Below, in pieces: positions 47,793 to 55,846 of a stretch of DNA of 64,000 nucleotides. The first letter of the stretch is position 1; each line of letters begins with the position of its first letter. The stretch is from Arenimonas fontis (GTDB taxonomy: Bacteria; Pseudomonadota; Gammaproteobacteria; Xanthomonadales; Xanthomonadaceae): positions 1-64,000 of the forward strand of contig NZ_VUOD01000006.1 in NCBI RefSeq assembly GCF_008386465.1. The letters run 5' to 3'. The notes below the pieces were generated by a model. The model was not told the origin of the DNA. It searched no databases and worked only from the letters and a program-made list of their open reading frames with translations. A program made the translations under genes and the position numbers.

Positions 47793-48490
47793 GCCGACAC
47801 CAGGCGGCCGGCATCCAGCCGCAGCACCCGGTCGCAGCGGGCCGCCAGGCGGTCGTCGTGGGTGACCAGCACCAGGGTGGTGCCGGCCTCGCGATTGAGC
47901 CGGAACAGCAGGTCCACGATGGCCTGGCCGGTGTGGGTATCCAGGTTGCCGGTCGGCTCGTCGGCGAACAGGAGCGCCGGCCGGGTGACGAAGGCGCGGG
48001 CCAGGGCCACGCGCTGCTGCTCACCGCCTGACAACTGTCGGGGATAGTGACCCAGGCGTTCGCCCAGGCCGACCTGGGCCAGGATCGCCCGCGCCGGGCC
48101 TTCGCAGTCGCGATCGCCGCGCAGTTCCAGCGGCAGCATCACGTTCTCCAGCGCGGTCAGCGAGGGCAGTAGCTGGAAGTTCTGGAAAACGAAGCCCACC
48201 TTGTCGCCGCGCACCCGTGCCCTGCCGTCCTCGTCCAGGCGATCCAGGCGCTCGCCGCCCAGTTCGACATGGCCGCTGCTGGGCAGGTCCAGCCCGGCCA
48301 GCAGGGACAACAGCGTGCTCTTTCCTGAACCGGAGGCACCGACGATGGCGACGGCTTCACCCCGGGAGATGGTAAAACCGACCCCGTCGAGGATGGTCAA
48401 CTCGCCCGAGGGCAGCGGCACCCGCTTGCCCAGGCCTTCGGCAGTCAGTGCGGTCACGGACCGCGCGGTGCGGTCCCGGGAGTCGGCCAT
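47789..48490 (-). CDS. ybbA: ABC transporter ATP-binding protein YbbA (233 aa)
   Basis: LolD/MacB-type ATPase with Walker A GASGSGKST, Q-loop FQNFQLLPSLTALENV, signature LSGGEQQR, Walker [13 protein letters not shown] and switch His in VTHDDRL. It serves YbbP directly downstream. The start lies 29 bases from the divergent tesA start, so both promoters share a small region. Confidence 0.94.
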   Translation of the reverse strand: MADSRDRTARSVTALTAEGLGKRVPLPSGELTILDGVGFTISRGEAVAIVGASGSGKSTLLSLLAGLDLPSSGHVELGGERLDRLDEDGRARVRGDKVGFVFQNFQLLPSLTALENVMLPLELRGDRDCEGPARAILAQVGLGERLGHYPRQLSGGEQQRVALARAFVTRPALLFADEPTGNLDTHTGQAIVDLLFRLNREAGTTLVLVTHDDRLAARCDRVLRLDAGRLVSA

Positions 48491-48519
48491 GTCGGTCTTC
48501 TTTCGATGCGAGGAAGGAA

Positions 48520-49182
48520 ATGGATGCAGTTTATGCAGGCTGGCGAGGGAGGCTTCAATGCCTGTTGGTCATGCTGGCCCTCCTCCTGGCGCTGCCGGCG
48601 CACGCCTCGGCGACACGCACCGTCCTGGTGATGGGAGATTCGCTGTCCGCCGCCTACAACCTGGCCCCGGAACAGGGATGGGTGGCGCTGCTGGCGCGCA
48701 AGCTGGCCGCCGAACGGCCCGGCTGGCGGGTGGTGAATGCCAGTGTCAGCGGCGAAACCACCGCCGGCGGCGCCAGCCGCATCGGCACCGAGCTGGCCCG
48801 GCACTCGCCGGCGGTGGTGGTGATCGAACTGGGTGCCAACGACGGCCTGCGCGGCCTGCCGCTGGAGCAAACCCGCGCCAATCTCGAGCGCATGATCCGC
48901 GCCGCCGGTGAAGCCGGCGCGAAGGTGCTGCTGATCGGCATGCGCCTGCCTCCGAACTACGGCCCGCAGTACACGCGAGGTTTCGAGCGCAACTATGTGG
49001 AGCTGGCCGAGGCGCACGGCGCCGCCCTGCTGCCCTTCCTGCTGGAACCGATCGCCCTGGACCGGGACGCCTTCCAGCCCGACAACCTGCATCCGGTGGC
49101 CGAGGCGCAACCGCGCTTGCTCGAGCACGTCTGGCCGGCACTGGAACCCCTGCTCGATACCGACTCGAGGACTTCGCCATGA
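48520..49182 (+). CDS. tesA: Acyl-CoA thioesterase I / lysophospholipase L1-type GDSL hydrolase (220 aa)
   Basis: TesA is a periplasmic SGNH hydrolase acting on acyl-CoA, esters and lysophospholipids. A signal sequence (LLVMLALLLALPAHA) precedes the nucleophile block VMGDSLSAAYN; the Gly and Asn blocks appear as SGETTAGG and GANDGLRG, and the Asp-x-x-His pair as PDNLHP. AGGAAGGAA lies before the ATG at 48520. It is coupled to the next gene by ATGA. Confidence 0.95.
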   Translation: MDAVYAGWRGRLQCLLVMLALLLALPAHASATRTVLVMGDSLSAAYNLAPEQGWVALLARKLAAERPGWRVVNASVSGETTAGGASRIGTELARHSPAVVVIELGANDGLRGLPLEQTRANLERMIRAAGEAGAKVLLIGMRLPPNYGPQYTRGFERNYVELAEAHGAALLPFLLEPIALDRDAFQPDNLHPVAEAQPRLLEHVWPALEPLLDTDSRTSP

Positions 49183-50342
49183 CCCCCTTGCGCATCAAGC
49201 CCCTGCTCCTCGCCGGCACCCTGGCGTTGCTGGCCGGCTGCGAGGCCCGTCACCCCGCGTCGGCGGAACAGGTGTCGCCACAGCGTTTCGCCAGCCAGCA
49301 TGGCACCCTGGAAGTGTTTCCGGTCGCCACCGGCCTCGAACACCCCTGGGGCCTGGCCTTCCTGCCCGACGGTCGCATGCTGGTGACGGAGCGGCCTGGC
49401 CGGCTTCGTCTGGTGTACCCCGATGGCCGGCTTTCGGACCCGATCGCCGGCGTGCCCCAGGTCTTCGCCCGCGGCCAGGGCGGCCTGCTGGACGTCGCCC
49501 TGGACCCGGACTTCGAGGACAATCGGCTGGTCTACCTGAGTTACGCCGAGCCCGGCGAAAACGGCGCCGGCACGGCGGTCGCCCGGGCCCGCCTGGCCGG
49601 GGACAGCCGGCTGGAGGAGCTGCAGGTGATCTTCCGCCAGCAGCCGAAGCTCGGTGCCGGCCACCATTTCGGCTCGCGCCTGGTGTTCGACCGCGAAGGC
49701 CGGCTCTACGTCACCGCCGGCGACCGGGGCGAACCGGAACGGGCGCAGCGGCTGGACCAGGGCCAGGGCAAGATCTTCCGTATCGAGCGCGACGGCGGTA
49801 TCCCGGCCGACAATCCTTTCGTCGGCCGTGACGGCGCCCAGGCGGCGATCTGGTCCTGGGGTCACCGCAACGTCCAGGGCGCCGCCCTGAATCCCGATAC
49901 CGGCGAGCTGTGGCAGACCGAACACGGCCCCAAGGGCGGCGACGAGCTGAACATCGCCCGGGCCGGGCTCAACTACGGCTGGCCGGCGATCAGCCATGGC
50001 GTGAACTACGACGGCACCCCGGTCGGGGAAGGTCTGCGCGAGGCGCCGGGCATGGAACAGCCCCTGCATCACTGGACCCCGTCGATCGGCGCCAGCGGCC
50101 TGGCCTTCTACACCGGCGAGCGATTCCCGGCCTGGCGTGGCGACCTGTTCGCCGGCGGCCTGGCCTTGCGCAAGCTGGTGCGGCTGGATCTCGAGGACGG
50201 CAAGCTGGTCGGCAGCGAGGATCTGCTGGTCGAGCTGGGCGAGCGCATCCGCGACGTCCGCCAGGGGCCGGACGGTTACCTGTACCTGCTCACCGATGCC
50301 GGCAACGGAAAGCTGTTGCGGGTGGGACTGGCAGCGGACTGA
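49179..50342 (+). CDS. PQQ-dependent sugar (aldose) dehydrogenase, YliI/Asd-like lipoprotein (387 aa)
   Basis: A lipoprotein signal ends in LLAGC (Cys21). The six-bladed glucose/sorbosone dehydrogenase propeller follows, with the catalytic His region LEHPWGLAFLPDG, GGLLDVALDPDF, GHHFGSRLVFD, SWGHRNVQGAAL and TEHGPKGGDELN, which bind PQQ and calcium. It would oxidise aldoses in the periplasm if PQQ is available; no PQQ synthesis genes are in the window. It overlaps tesA by four bases. Confidence 0.92.
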   Translation: MTPLRIKPLLLAGTLALLAGCEARHPASAEQVSPQRFASQHGTLEVFPVATGLEHPWGLAFLPDGRMLVTERPGRLRLVYPDGRLSDPIAGVPQVFARGQGGLLDVALDPDFEDNRLVYLSYAEPGENGAGTAVARARLAGDSRLEELQVIFRQQPKLGAGHHFGSRLVFDREGRLYVTAGDRGEPERAQRLDQGQGKIFRIERDGGIPADNPFVGRDGAQAAIWSWGHRNVQGAALNPDTGELWQTEHGPKGGDELNIARAGLNYGWPAISHGVNYDGTPVGEGLREAPGMEQPLHHWTPSIGASGLAFYTGERFPAWRGDLFAGGLALRKLVRLDLEDGKLVGSEDLLVELGERIRDVRQGPDGYLYLLTDAGNGKLLRVGLAAD

Positions 50343-50354
50343 GCCGCCCCGCCC

Positions 50355-50981
50355 TCAGGCCCATTCGGTCAGGCCTTCGCGCTCGTACAGGGTGCGGAAG
50401 CTCGGCCTGGCCTTCATGCGCTGCGCGTGCGCGGCCAGTTGCGGCCATTCGGTGGCGGGCCGCGCCATCCTGCGCGACCAGCGCATCAGCATGGTAAGCA
50501 GGAAATCGGCGGCACAGACCGAAGGCCCCAGCAGGTAGGGGCCGCGCCTGGCCAGGTGCGCCTCGATATGGTCCCAGGCCTCGTGGATGCGGCGCTCGGC
50601 ATCGGCCTTGGCCGCTTCCGGTCCGCCCGGGGCCTCGTGCGGGTACCACCAGGTGCGGAAAGCCGGCATCACCGTGTTGGCCAGGAACAGGACCCACTGG
50701 TAGTAGCGGCCGCGTTCGATGCTGCCCGGCTCCGGCGCCATGCCGAAGCTGGGATGGGCATCGGCCAGGTGCAGCACCAGGGCTGCGGATTCGGTCAGCG
50801 GCTCGCCGTGCACCAGCAGGGTCGGGACGACGCCGCGCGGGTTGAGGGCCAGGTATTCTGGCCGCTTCTGGTCCCTGGCTTCGAGGTCGAGGCGCCTGAG
50901 TTCGTGCCTGGCGCCGAACTCGATCAGCAGCCAGTGCACCACCATGCTCGCCGCACCCGGCGCGTAATAGAGGGTGTACAT
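50355..50981 (-). CDS. Glutathione S-transferase family protein (208 aa)
   Basis: N-terminal thioredoxin-like domain with YTLYYAPGAASMVVHWLLIE (Ser-type active site) and the GSH-binding VVPTLLVHGEPLTESAALVLHL (split by the cis-Pro and ES pair). The helical C-terminal domain contains YLLGPSVCAADFLL, the GST N-capping box with its Asp. The start is the ATG at 50981; the earlier frame is not needed. The substrate is unknown. Confidence 0.92.
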   Translation of the reverse strand: MYTLYYAPGAASMVVHWLLIEFGARHELRRLDLEARDQKRPEYLALNPRGVVPTLLVHGEPLTESAALVLHLADAHPSFGMAPEPGSIERGRYYQWVLFLANTVMPAFRTWWYPHEAPGGPEAAKADAERRIHEAWDHIEAHLARRGPYLLGPSVCAADFLLTMLMRWSRRMARPATEWPQLAAHAQRMKARPSFRTLYEREGLTEWA

Positions 50982-51103
50982 CTCGCTTCCCTGCCTGGGG
51001 GGAGCGGAAGGATACGATGCGCTGCCGGGACCGGGTAAGCCCCTGCCCCGGCACCGGGCGGCCGGGAAACCATGCGTCTTTCCCGGCCGGGCAAGGGGCC
51101 GGA

Positions 51104-51139
51104 GAAAAAACAAGACCCCGAGCGTTTCCGCCCGGGGTC
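51104..51139 (-). terminator. Rho-independent terminator after the cold-shock gene
   Basis: Minus strand: GACCCCGGGCGGAAACGCTCGGGGTC-type stem (51139-51114; shown as its two arms GACCCCG and CGGGGTC), then TTGTTTTTTC. A second, G+C-rich hairpin lies between it and the stop at 51171. Confidence 0.8.
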
Positions 51140-51170
51140 CCGAGGCGCCGGCCCTTGCGGGCCGGGGCGG

Positions 51171-51380
51171 TTACATCGGCTGGACTTCGTCGGCCTGCAT
51201 GCCCTTCTGGCCCTGCACGACCTTGAACGAAACCTTCTGGCCTTCCTGCAGGCTGCGGAAACCCGAGCCGACGATGGAACGGAAGTGGACGAACACGTCC
51301 TCACCGTTCTCGCGGCTGATGAAACCGAAACCCTTGGCGTCGTTGAACCACTTGACGGTACCGATCTGACGATCCGACAT
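51171..51380 (-). CDS. cspA: Cold-shock domain protein, CspA family (69 aa)
   Basis: Single cold-shock domain that binds single-stranded RNA or DNA and melts RNA structure. RNP1 is KGFGFI and RNP2 is VFVHF. A strong AAGGAG lies 5 bases before the ATG. The ~190 bases upstream (51381-51572) have no gene and could be the long structured leader usual for cold-inducible csp genes, but no cold box was identified with confidence. Which csp paralogue this is cannot be told. Confidence 0.96.
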   Translation of the reverse strand: MSDRQIGTVKWFNDAKGFGFISRENGEDVFVHFRSIVGSGFRSLQEGQKVSFKVVQGQKGMQADEVQPM

Positions 51381-51572
51381 GACTTGCTCCTTGAAACATA
51401 TTGCGGATGGATGACATCGCGGACGGAACTTCCGCCGCGCGACTGGGTTGCAAGGAGAAGCGTGGTGAAAAGATGTAGCGGATCGATGGATCTACCGCAT
51501 CAGGTCACGTTGCACTGTGACCCTTGGCAAACACACAGTCGGGCGCACCCTACACCTTTCCGGCGGCAAAAG

Positions 51573-51603
51573 CCATCCCGGCCTGACGGACCGGCCGGGA
51601 TGG
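51573..51603 (-). terminator. Rho-independent terminator after fumarase
   Basis: On the minus strand CCATCCCGGCC pairs with GGCCGGGATGG across a 9-base loop, followed by CTTTTGCC. It lies 28 bases after the fumarase stop. Confidence 0.75.
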
Positions 51604-51630
51604 CGCTACGGCCGTTCAGTTTCGCCGGCG

Positions 51631-53148
51631 CTATTCCGGTACGACCGGGATCTTGCCGATCCGCGCCTGCCACTGGCGCGGACCGGTCCGGTGCACCGAC
51701 TCGCCCCGGGCATCCACCGCCACCGTGACCGGCATGTCCCGGACCTCGAACTCGTAGATGGCCTCCATGCCCAGGTCCTCGAAGGCCACCACCCTGGCCG
51801 CCCGGATCGCCTTTGACACCAGGTAGGCAGCACCGCCGACCGCCATCAGGTAGGCCGAGCGGTGCCTGCGGATGGCCTCGATGGCCGCGGGGCCGCGCTC
51901 CGCCTTGCCGATCATGCCCAGCAGGCCGGTCTGGGCCAACACCTGTTCAGTGAACTTGTCCATGCGGGTGGCCGTGGTCGGGCCGGCCGGTCCGACGACC
52001 TCGTCACGAACCGGGTCCACCGGGCCGACGTAGTAGATGAACTTGCCGCGCAGGTCCACCGGCAGCACCTCGCCGCGATCGAGCATGTCCACGATGCGCT
52101 TGTGGGCGGCGTCGCGGCCGGTCAGCAGCTTGCCGCTCAGCAGCAGCACCTCGCCGGGCTTCCAACTGGCGACCTCGTCCCGGGTGACCTCGTCCAGGTC
52201 CACGCGGCGACCCTTGGAGGCGTCGTAGGTCAGTGTCGGCCAGTCCTCCAGCGAAGGCGGCTCCAGGGCTACCGGGCCGCTGCCGTCTAGCGTGAAGTGC
52301 GCGTGCCGGGTGGCGGCGCAGTTGGGAATCATCGCCACCGGCAGGTTGGCCGCGTGGGTCGGGTAGTCCCTGACCTTCACGTCCAGCACTGTGGTCAGGC
52401 CGCCGAGGCCCTGGGCGCCGATGCCCAGGGCGTTGACCTTCTCGTAAAGCTCCAAGCGCAGCTCCTCGGCCCGGTTCGAGGGTCCACGGGCGATCAGGTC
52501 CTGGATGTCGATCGGCTCCATCAGGGCTTCCTTGGCCAACAGCATGGCCTTCTCGGCGGTACCGCCGATGCCGATGCCCAGCATGCCCGGCGGACACCAG
52601 CCGGCGCCCATGCTCGGCACCGTTTTCAGCACCCAGTCGACGATGGAGTCGGACGGATTGAGCATGACGAACTTGCTCTTGGCCTCCGAGCCGCCGCCCT
52701 TGGCCGCCACGATCACGTCCACGGTATCGCCGGGGACGATCTTCATGTTCACCACTGCCGGCGTGTTGTCGCGGGTGTTGCGGCGCCGGCCGGCCGGATC
52801 GGCCAGTACGCTGGCGCGCAGCCGGTTGTCGGGGTGGTTGTAGGCACGACGCACGCCCTCGTTGATCATGTCTTCCAGCGACATGGTCGCGCCGTCCCAG
52901 CGCACGTCCATGCCGACTTCCAGGAACACGGTGACGATGCCGGTGTCCTGGCAGATCGGCCGGTGTCCTTCGGCGCACATGCGCGAGTTGATCAGGATCT
53001 GCGCCATCGCATCCTTGGCGGCAGGCGACTGCTCGCGCTCGTAGGCGGCGGCAAGGCTGCGGATGTAGTCGACCGGGTGGTAGTACGAGATGTACTGAAG
53101 GGCGTCGGCGACGGACTGGATCAGGTCTTCCTGCTTGATGACGGACAT
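51631..53148 (-). CDS. fumA: Class I fumarate hydratase, [4Fe-4S] (505 aa)
   Basis: This iron-sulfur hydratase interconverts fumarate and malate in the citric acid cycle. The alpha part carries the first cluster Cys in SRMCAEGHRPICQDTG and the second around GAGWCPPGMLGIGIGG; the third is in IPNCAATRHAHF. The beta part (from about residue 330) includes LLSGKLLTGRDAAHKR and VGPAGPTTATRMD. Both parts are in one chain, as in FumA/FumB. Such enzymes are oxidant-sensitive. It is monocistronic with its own terminator. The paralogue letter is a convention only. Confidence 0.94.
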   Translation of the reverse strand: MSVIKQEDLIQSVADALQYISYYHPVDYIRSLAAAYEREQSPAAKDAMAQILINSRMCAEGHRPICQDTGIVTVFLEVGMDVRWDGATMSLEDMINEGVRRAYNHPDNRLRASVLADPAGRRRNTRDNTPAVVNMKIVPGDTVDVIVAAKGGGSEAKSKFVMLNPSDSIVDWVLKTVPSMGAGWCPPGMLGIGIGGTAEKAMLLAKEALMEPIDIQDLIARGPSNRAEELRLELYEKVNALGIGAQGLGGLTTVLDVKVRDYPTHAANLPVAMIPNCAATRHAHFTLDGSGPVALEPPSLEDWPTLTYDASKGRRVDLDEVTRDEVASWKPGEVLLLSGKLLTGRDAAHKRIVDMLDRGEVLPVDLRGKFIYYVGPVDPVRDEVVGPAGPTTATRMDKFTEQVLAQTGLLGMIGKAERGPAAIEAIRRHRSAYLMAVGGAAYLVSKAIRAARVVAFEDLGMEAIYEFEVRDMPVTVAVDARGESVHRTGPRQWQARIGKIPVVPE

Positions 53149-53247
53149 GGCGGGCGAAGGCTGGCGGCAAACGCCGCCATTCTACCCGCCCCGACACCCG
53201 TTCCGCGCCGGCGCAGCAGGGACGGTGGTCGCCCCGGCGGACCCGGC

Positions 53248-53637
53248 TCAGCCGCCGCCGTGCCTCAGCCAGCGCTCGGCCAGGTCGGCGCTGCTGAATA
53301 CCCTGCCATTGGCCCCGTACTCCATGGCCAGGATTTCGCCTTGTTCCATCACCGGCAGCAGCTCGACCCGATGCACGACGAAGGCGATCTTGATCCGGTC
53401 CAGGCCCATGGCCACCAGCGCGGCGATCATGCGCGCCATGTCGCGTTCGCCTTCGTAGTCGCCCAGCCGCTCCACCACCATCAGGCGACGGGCATTGCCG
53501 GCCTTGCACCGGGCGGAAATGGCTGCCCAGTAGGCCAACGAGATCTGCATGCTGTCGCGGGGGCCGCTGACTTCGGCGTAGAGGTAGCCGGGACGATCTT
53601 CGAAACGGAGGCTGATGTGGGGGGGAAGCTGCAACAC
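53248..53637 (-). CDS. SpoIIAA/STAS-like protein of unknown function (129 aa)
   Basis: Small alpha/beta protein without signal. It starts with GTG at 53637. The pattern LYAEVSGPRDSMQISLAYWAAI and then RLMVVERLGDYEG, followed by KIAFVVHRVELLPVME, resembles STAS/SEC14-like (SpoIIAA-type) domains in Proteobacteria. No phosphorylatable Ser pattern is obvious. It could be a regulator; function is unknown. It lies between the fumarase and slyD genes on the same strand. Confidence 0.65.
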   Translation of the reverse strand: MLQLPPHISLRFEDRPGYLYAEVSGPRDSMQISLAYWAAISARCKAGNARRLMVVERLGDYEGERDMARMIAALVAMGLDRIKIAFVVHRVELLPVMEQGEILAMEYGANGRVFSSADLAERWLRHGGG

Positions 53638-53702
53638 GCGAGGGTAAGGGACTGCCGGGGGGCGCGCATTCTACCCCGCCCCGGCATTGGCCCGCACCGT
53701 AC

Positions 53703-54185
53703 TCAGTGCGAGTGGCCGCCCTCGCCGTGCACGTGACCGTGCATGACCTCCTCCAGGCTGGCTTCGCGCACGTCGGTCACCTCGATGGCGAAATGCAGCG
53801 ACTTGCCGGCCAGCGGATGGTTGCCGTCCACCGTGACCTGGTCGCCCTCGATCCTGGCGATGACCACGGAAATCGGACCCTGCGGCGTATGCGCCTGGAA
53901 ACGCATGCCGACCTCGATCTCGCCAGCGCCCTGGAACGCTTCACGCGGCACGGTCTGGACCAGCATGTCGTTGGGCAGGCCATAGCCCTCTTCCGGCGGC
54001 ACCACCACATCGAAACGGTCACCGGCGCTATGGCCCTCCATGGCCTTCTCGAGACCGGGCACGATGTTGCCGGCGCCGTGCAGGTAGCTCAGCGGCTCGT
54101 GACCGACGGAGGAGTCGAGCACGGTGCCGGCCTCGTCGGTCAGGGTGTAATGGAAGGACGCGACGGTGCGCTCGGCGATCTGCAT
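53703..54185 (-). CDS. slyD: FKBP-type peptidyl-prolyl isomerase SlyD-like (160 aa)
   Basis: Residues ~5-70 and ~125-145 form the FKBP fold, with an inserted-flap chaperone domain between them (~75-120). Motifs TLTDEAGTVLDSSVGHEPLSYLHG and GNIVPGLEKAMEGHSAGD are characteristic. The His-rich tail HGHVHGEGGHSH can bind nickel but is shorter than in Escherichia coli SlyD. It folds proteins and may deliver nickel. The start at 54185 fits the family length. It is divergent from fpr, with 258 bases between. Confidence 0.94.
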   Translation of the reverse strand: MQIAERTVASFHYTLTDEAGTVLDSSVGHEPLSYLHGAGNIVPGLEKAMEGHSAGDRFDVVVPPEEGYGLPNDMLVQTVPREAFQGAGEIEVGMRFQAHTPQGPISVVIARIEGDQVTVDGNHPLAGKSLHFAIEVTDVREASLEEVMHGHVHGEGGHSH

Positions 54186-54443
54186 GGGGTTTCCTCGGGG
54201 GAGGCCTGGCCGGAGAACCCGGTGGCCGAATGAAAGGGCCTGTATTTTCCGACATCGCCGTGCCCGGCGCAAACGACCGCTTGGTCCACCGGCACCAGGC
54301 CTGTCGTCGGCCGAGGCGCAACGGCCGGGAAGCCGCCGCGGACGCTGCCCGGCGCTTATCCCGACCGTCCCGACTCACGTACAATCCGCCGGTCCGGACC
54401 CGCACGCCAGCGCTCGCCGGTCCGCCTATTGCGAATCCTTCCG

Positions 54444-55220
54444 ATGTCCTCCTTCGCCACCGAACGGGTCCTCGCCGTCCGGCACTGGACCAGCGACTAC
54501 TTCAGCTTCACCACCACCCGCGACGACGGCCTGCGTTTCGACAATGGCCAGTTCGTGATGATCGGCCTGATGGTGGACGGCCGGCCGCTGCTGCGCGCCT
54601 ATTCCATCGCCTCGGCCAACTGGGAGGAGGAGCTGGAGTTCTTCAGCATCAAGGTGCCCGACGGCCCCCTGACCTCGCGCCTGCAGCACATCAAGCCCGG
54701 CGACGACCTGCTGGTCAGCCGCAAGCCGACCGGCACCCTGCTGATCAGCGATCTGCACCCCGGCCGCAATCTCTATCTGCTGGCCACCGGCACCGGCCTG
54801 GCACCCTTCCTGAGCGTCATCAAGGATCCGGCCACCTACGAGCGCTTCGAGCGCGTGGTGCTCACCCATGGCGTGCGCGGTGTCGCCGACCTGGCCTATC
54901 ACGACTACATCAGCCGCGAGCTGCCGCGGCACGAGTACCTGGGCGAGACCATCTCGAAACAGTTGCTGTATTACCCGGCCGTGACCAGGGAGCCGTTCCG
55001 GCACCAGGGCCGCCTGACCACCCTGCTCGACAGCGGCCGAATCGCCGCGGACCTCGGCCTGGCGCCGCTGGACCCGGCGCACGACCGGGCCATGATCTGC
55101 GGCAGCCCGCAGATGCTGGCCGATTTCCGCGCCATCCTCGACGGCCGCGGTTTCAGCGCCGCGCCGCGCATCGGCACGCCCGGGCACTACGTGTTCGAGC
55201 GGGCTTTCGTGGAGAAATGA
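54444..55220 (+). CDS. fpr: Ferredoxin/flavodoxin-NADP+ reductase (258 aa)
   Basis: FAD enzyme exchanging electrons between NADPH and ferredoxin or flavodoxin. The FAD site LRAYSIASANWEEELEF and the NADP site LLATGTGLAPFLSVIKD, plus MICGSPQMLADF, are visible. It ends in VFERAFVEK, as the subclass I bacterial FNRs do, with the last aromatic residue replaced by a short tail. The ATG at 54444 is preferred over a TTG five codons earlier. Such enzymes often respond to oxidative stress. The upstream region (54186-54443) shows no gene. Confidence 0.94.
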   Translation: MSSFATERVLAVRHWTSDYFSFTTTRDDGLRFDNGQFVMIGLMVDGRPLLRAYSIASANWEEELEFFSIKVPDGPLTSRLQHIKPGDDLLVSRKPTGTLLISDLHPGRNLYLLATGTGLAPFLSVIKDPATYERFERVVLTHGVRGVADLAYHDYISRELPRHEYLGETISKQLLYYPAVTREPFRHQGRLTTLLDSGRIAADLGLAPLDPAHDRAMICGSPQMLADFRAILDGRGFSAAPRIGTPGHYVFERAFVEK

Positions 55221-55227
55221 GCCGGCC

Positions 55228-55710
55228 TCAGGCCAGCAGATCCCGAAGGTCCTTTTCGATCTTCTCCGGGGTGTCGGTGGGTGCGTAGCGCTTGAGCACC
55301 TTGCCGTCGCGGCCGACCAGGAACTTGGTGAAGTTCCACTTGATCGCCTCCGAGCCGAGCAGGCCGGGCTTCTCGGCCTTCAGGTGCCGGTACAGCGGAT
55401 GCGCGTTCGCCCCGTTGACCTCGATCTTGGCGAACATCGGAAAGCTGACGTCGTAGCTCAGCGAGCAGAACTGGCGGATCTCGGCCTCGTCGCCCGGCTC
55501 CTGATGGCCGAACTGGTCGCAAGGAAACCCCAGCACCACCAGCCCCTTGTCCCGGTACTTGCGCCAAAGCGCCTCCAGGCCGGCGTACTGGGGCGTGAAG
55601 CCGCACTTGCTGGCGGTATTCACCACCAGCAACACCTTGCCGCGGTATTCGGACAGGGCCTGCTCGCGGCCTTCGAGGGTCACGGCGGCGAAATCGTGGA
55701 CAGTGGCCAT
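55228..55710 (-). CDS. Glutathione/thioredoxin peroxidase, Cys type (160 aa)
   Basis: The catalytic tetrad is visible: Cys in NTASKCGFTPQY, Gln in GFPCDQFGHQEPG, and Trp-Asn in KWNFTKFLV. The enzyme reduces hydroperoxides. The resolving Cys of GFPCDQ is present, so it may use thioredoxin like other Cys-type bacterial members. The ATG at 55710 gives typical length. It converges on fpr with a gap of 7 bases. Confidence 0.94.
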   Translation of the reverse strand: MATVHDFAAVTLEGREQALSEYRGKVLLVVNTASKCGFTPQYAGLEALWRKYRDKGLVVLGFPCDQFGHQEPGDEAEIRQFCSLSYDVSFPMFAKIEVNGANAHPLYRHLKAEKPGLLGSEAIKWNFTKFLVGRDGKVLKRYAPTDTPEKIEKDLRDLLA

Positions 55711-55846
55711 GGCCTTGCTCCGGTTGGGCCTCACAGCCTAGCGGTGACCAGGCCCGGCCGCCACAGGACCGTGCCTTTCGTCACGGGTTGGCCACCGGGG
55801 GATGGGGTAGGCTCGGCGCTTTCCCCTAGCCGCGAGGACCCGCCGC

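Noticed and set aside
52297..53736. 479-codon plus-strand frame over fumarase and the STAS-like gene
   Set aside because: Antisense to a fumarase with all cluster Cys residues; His/Val/Arg-rich without motif.
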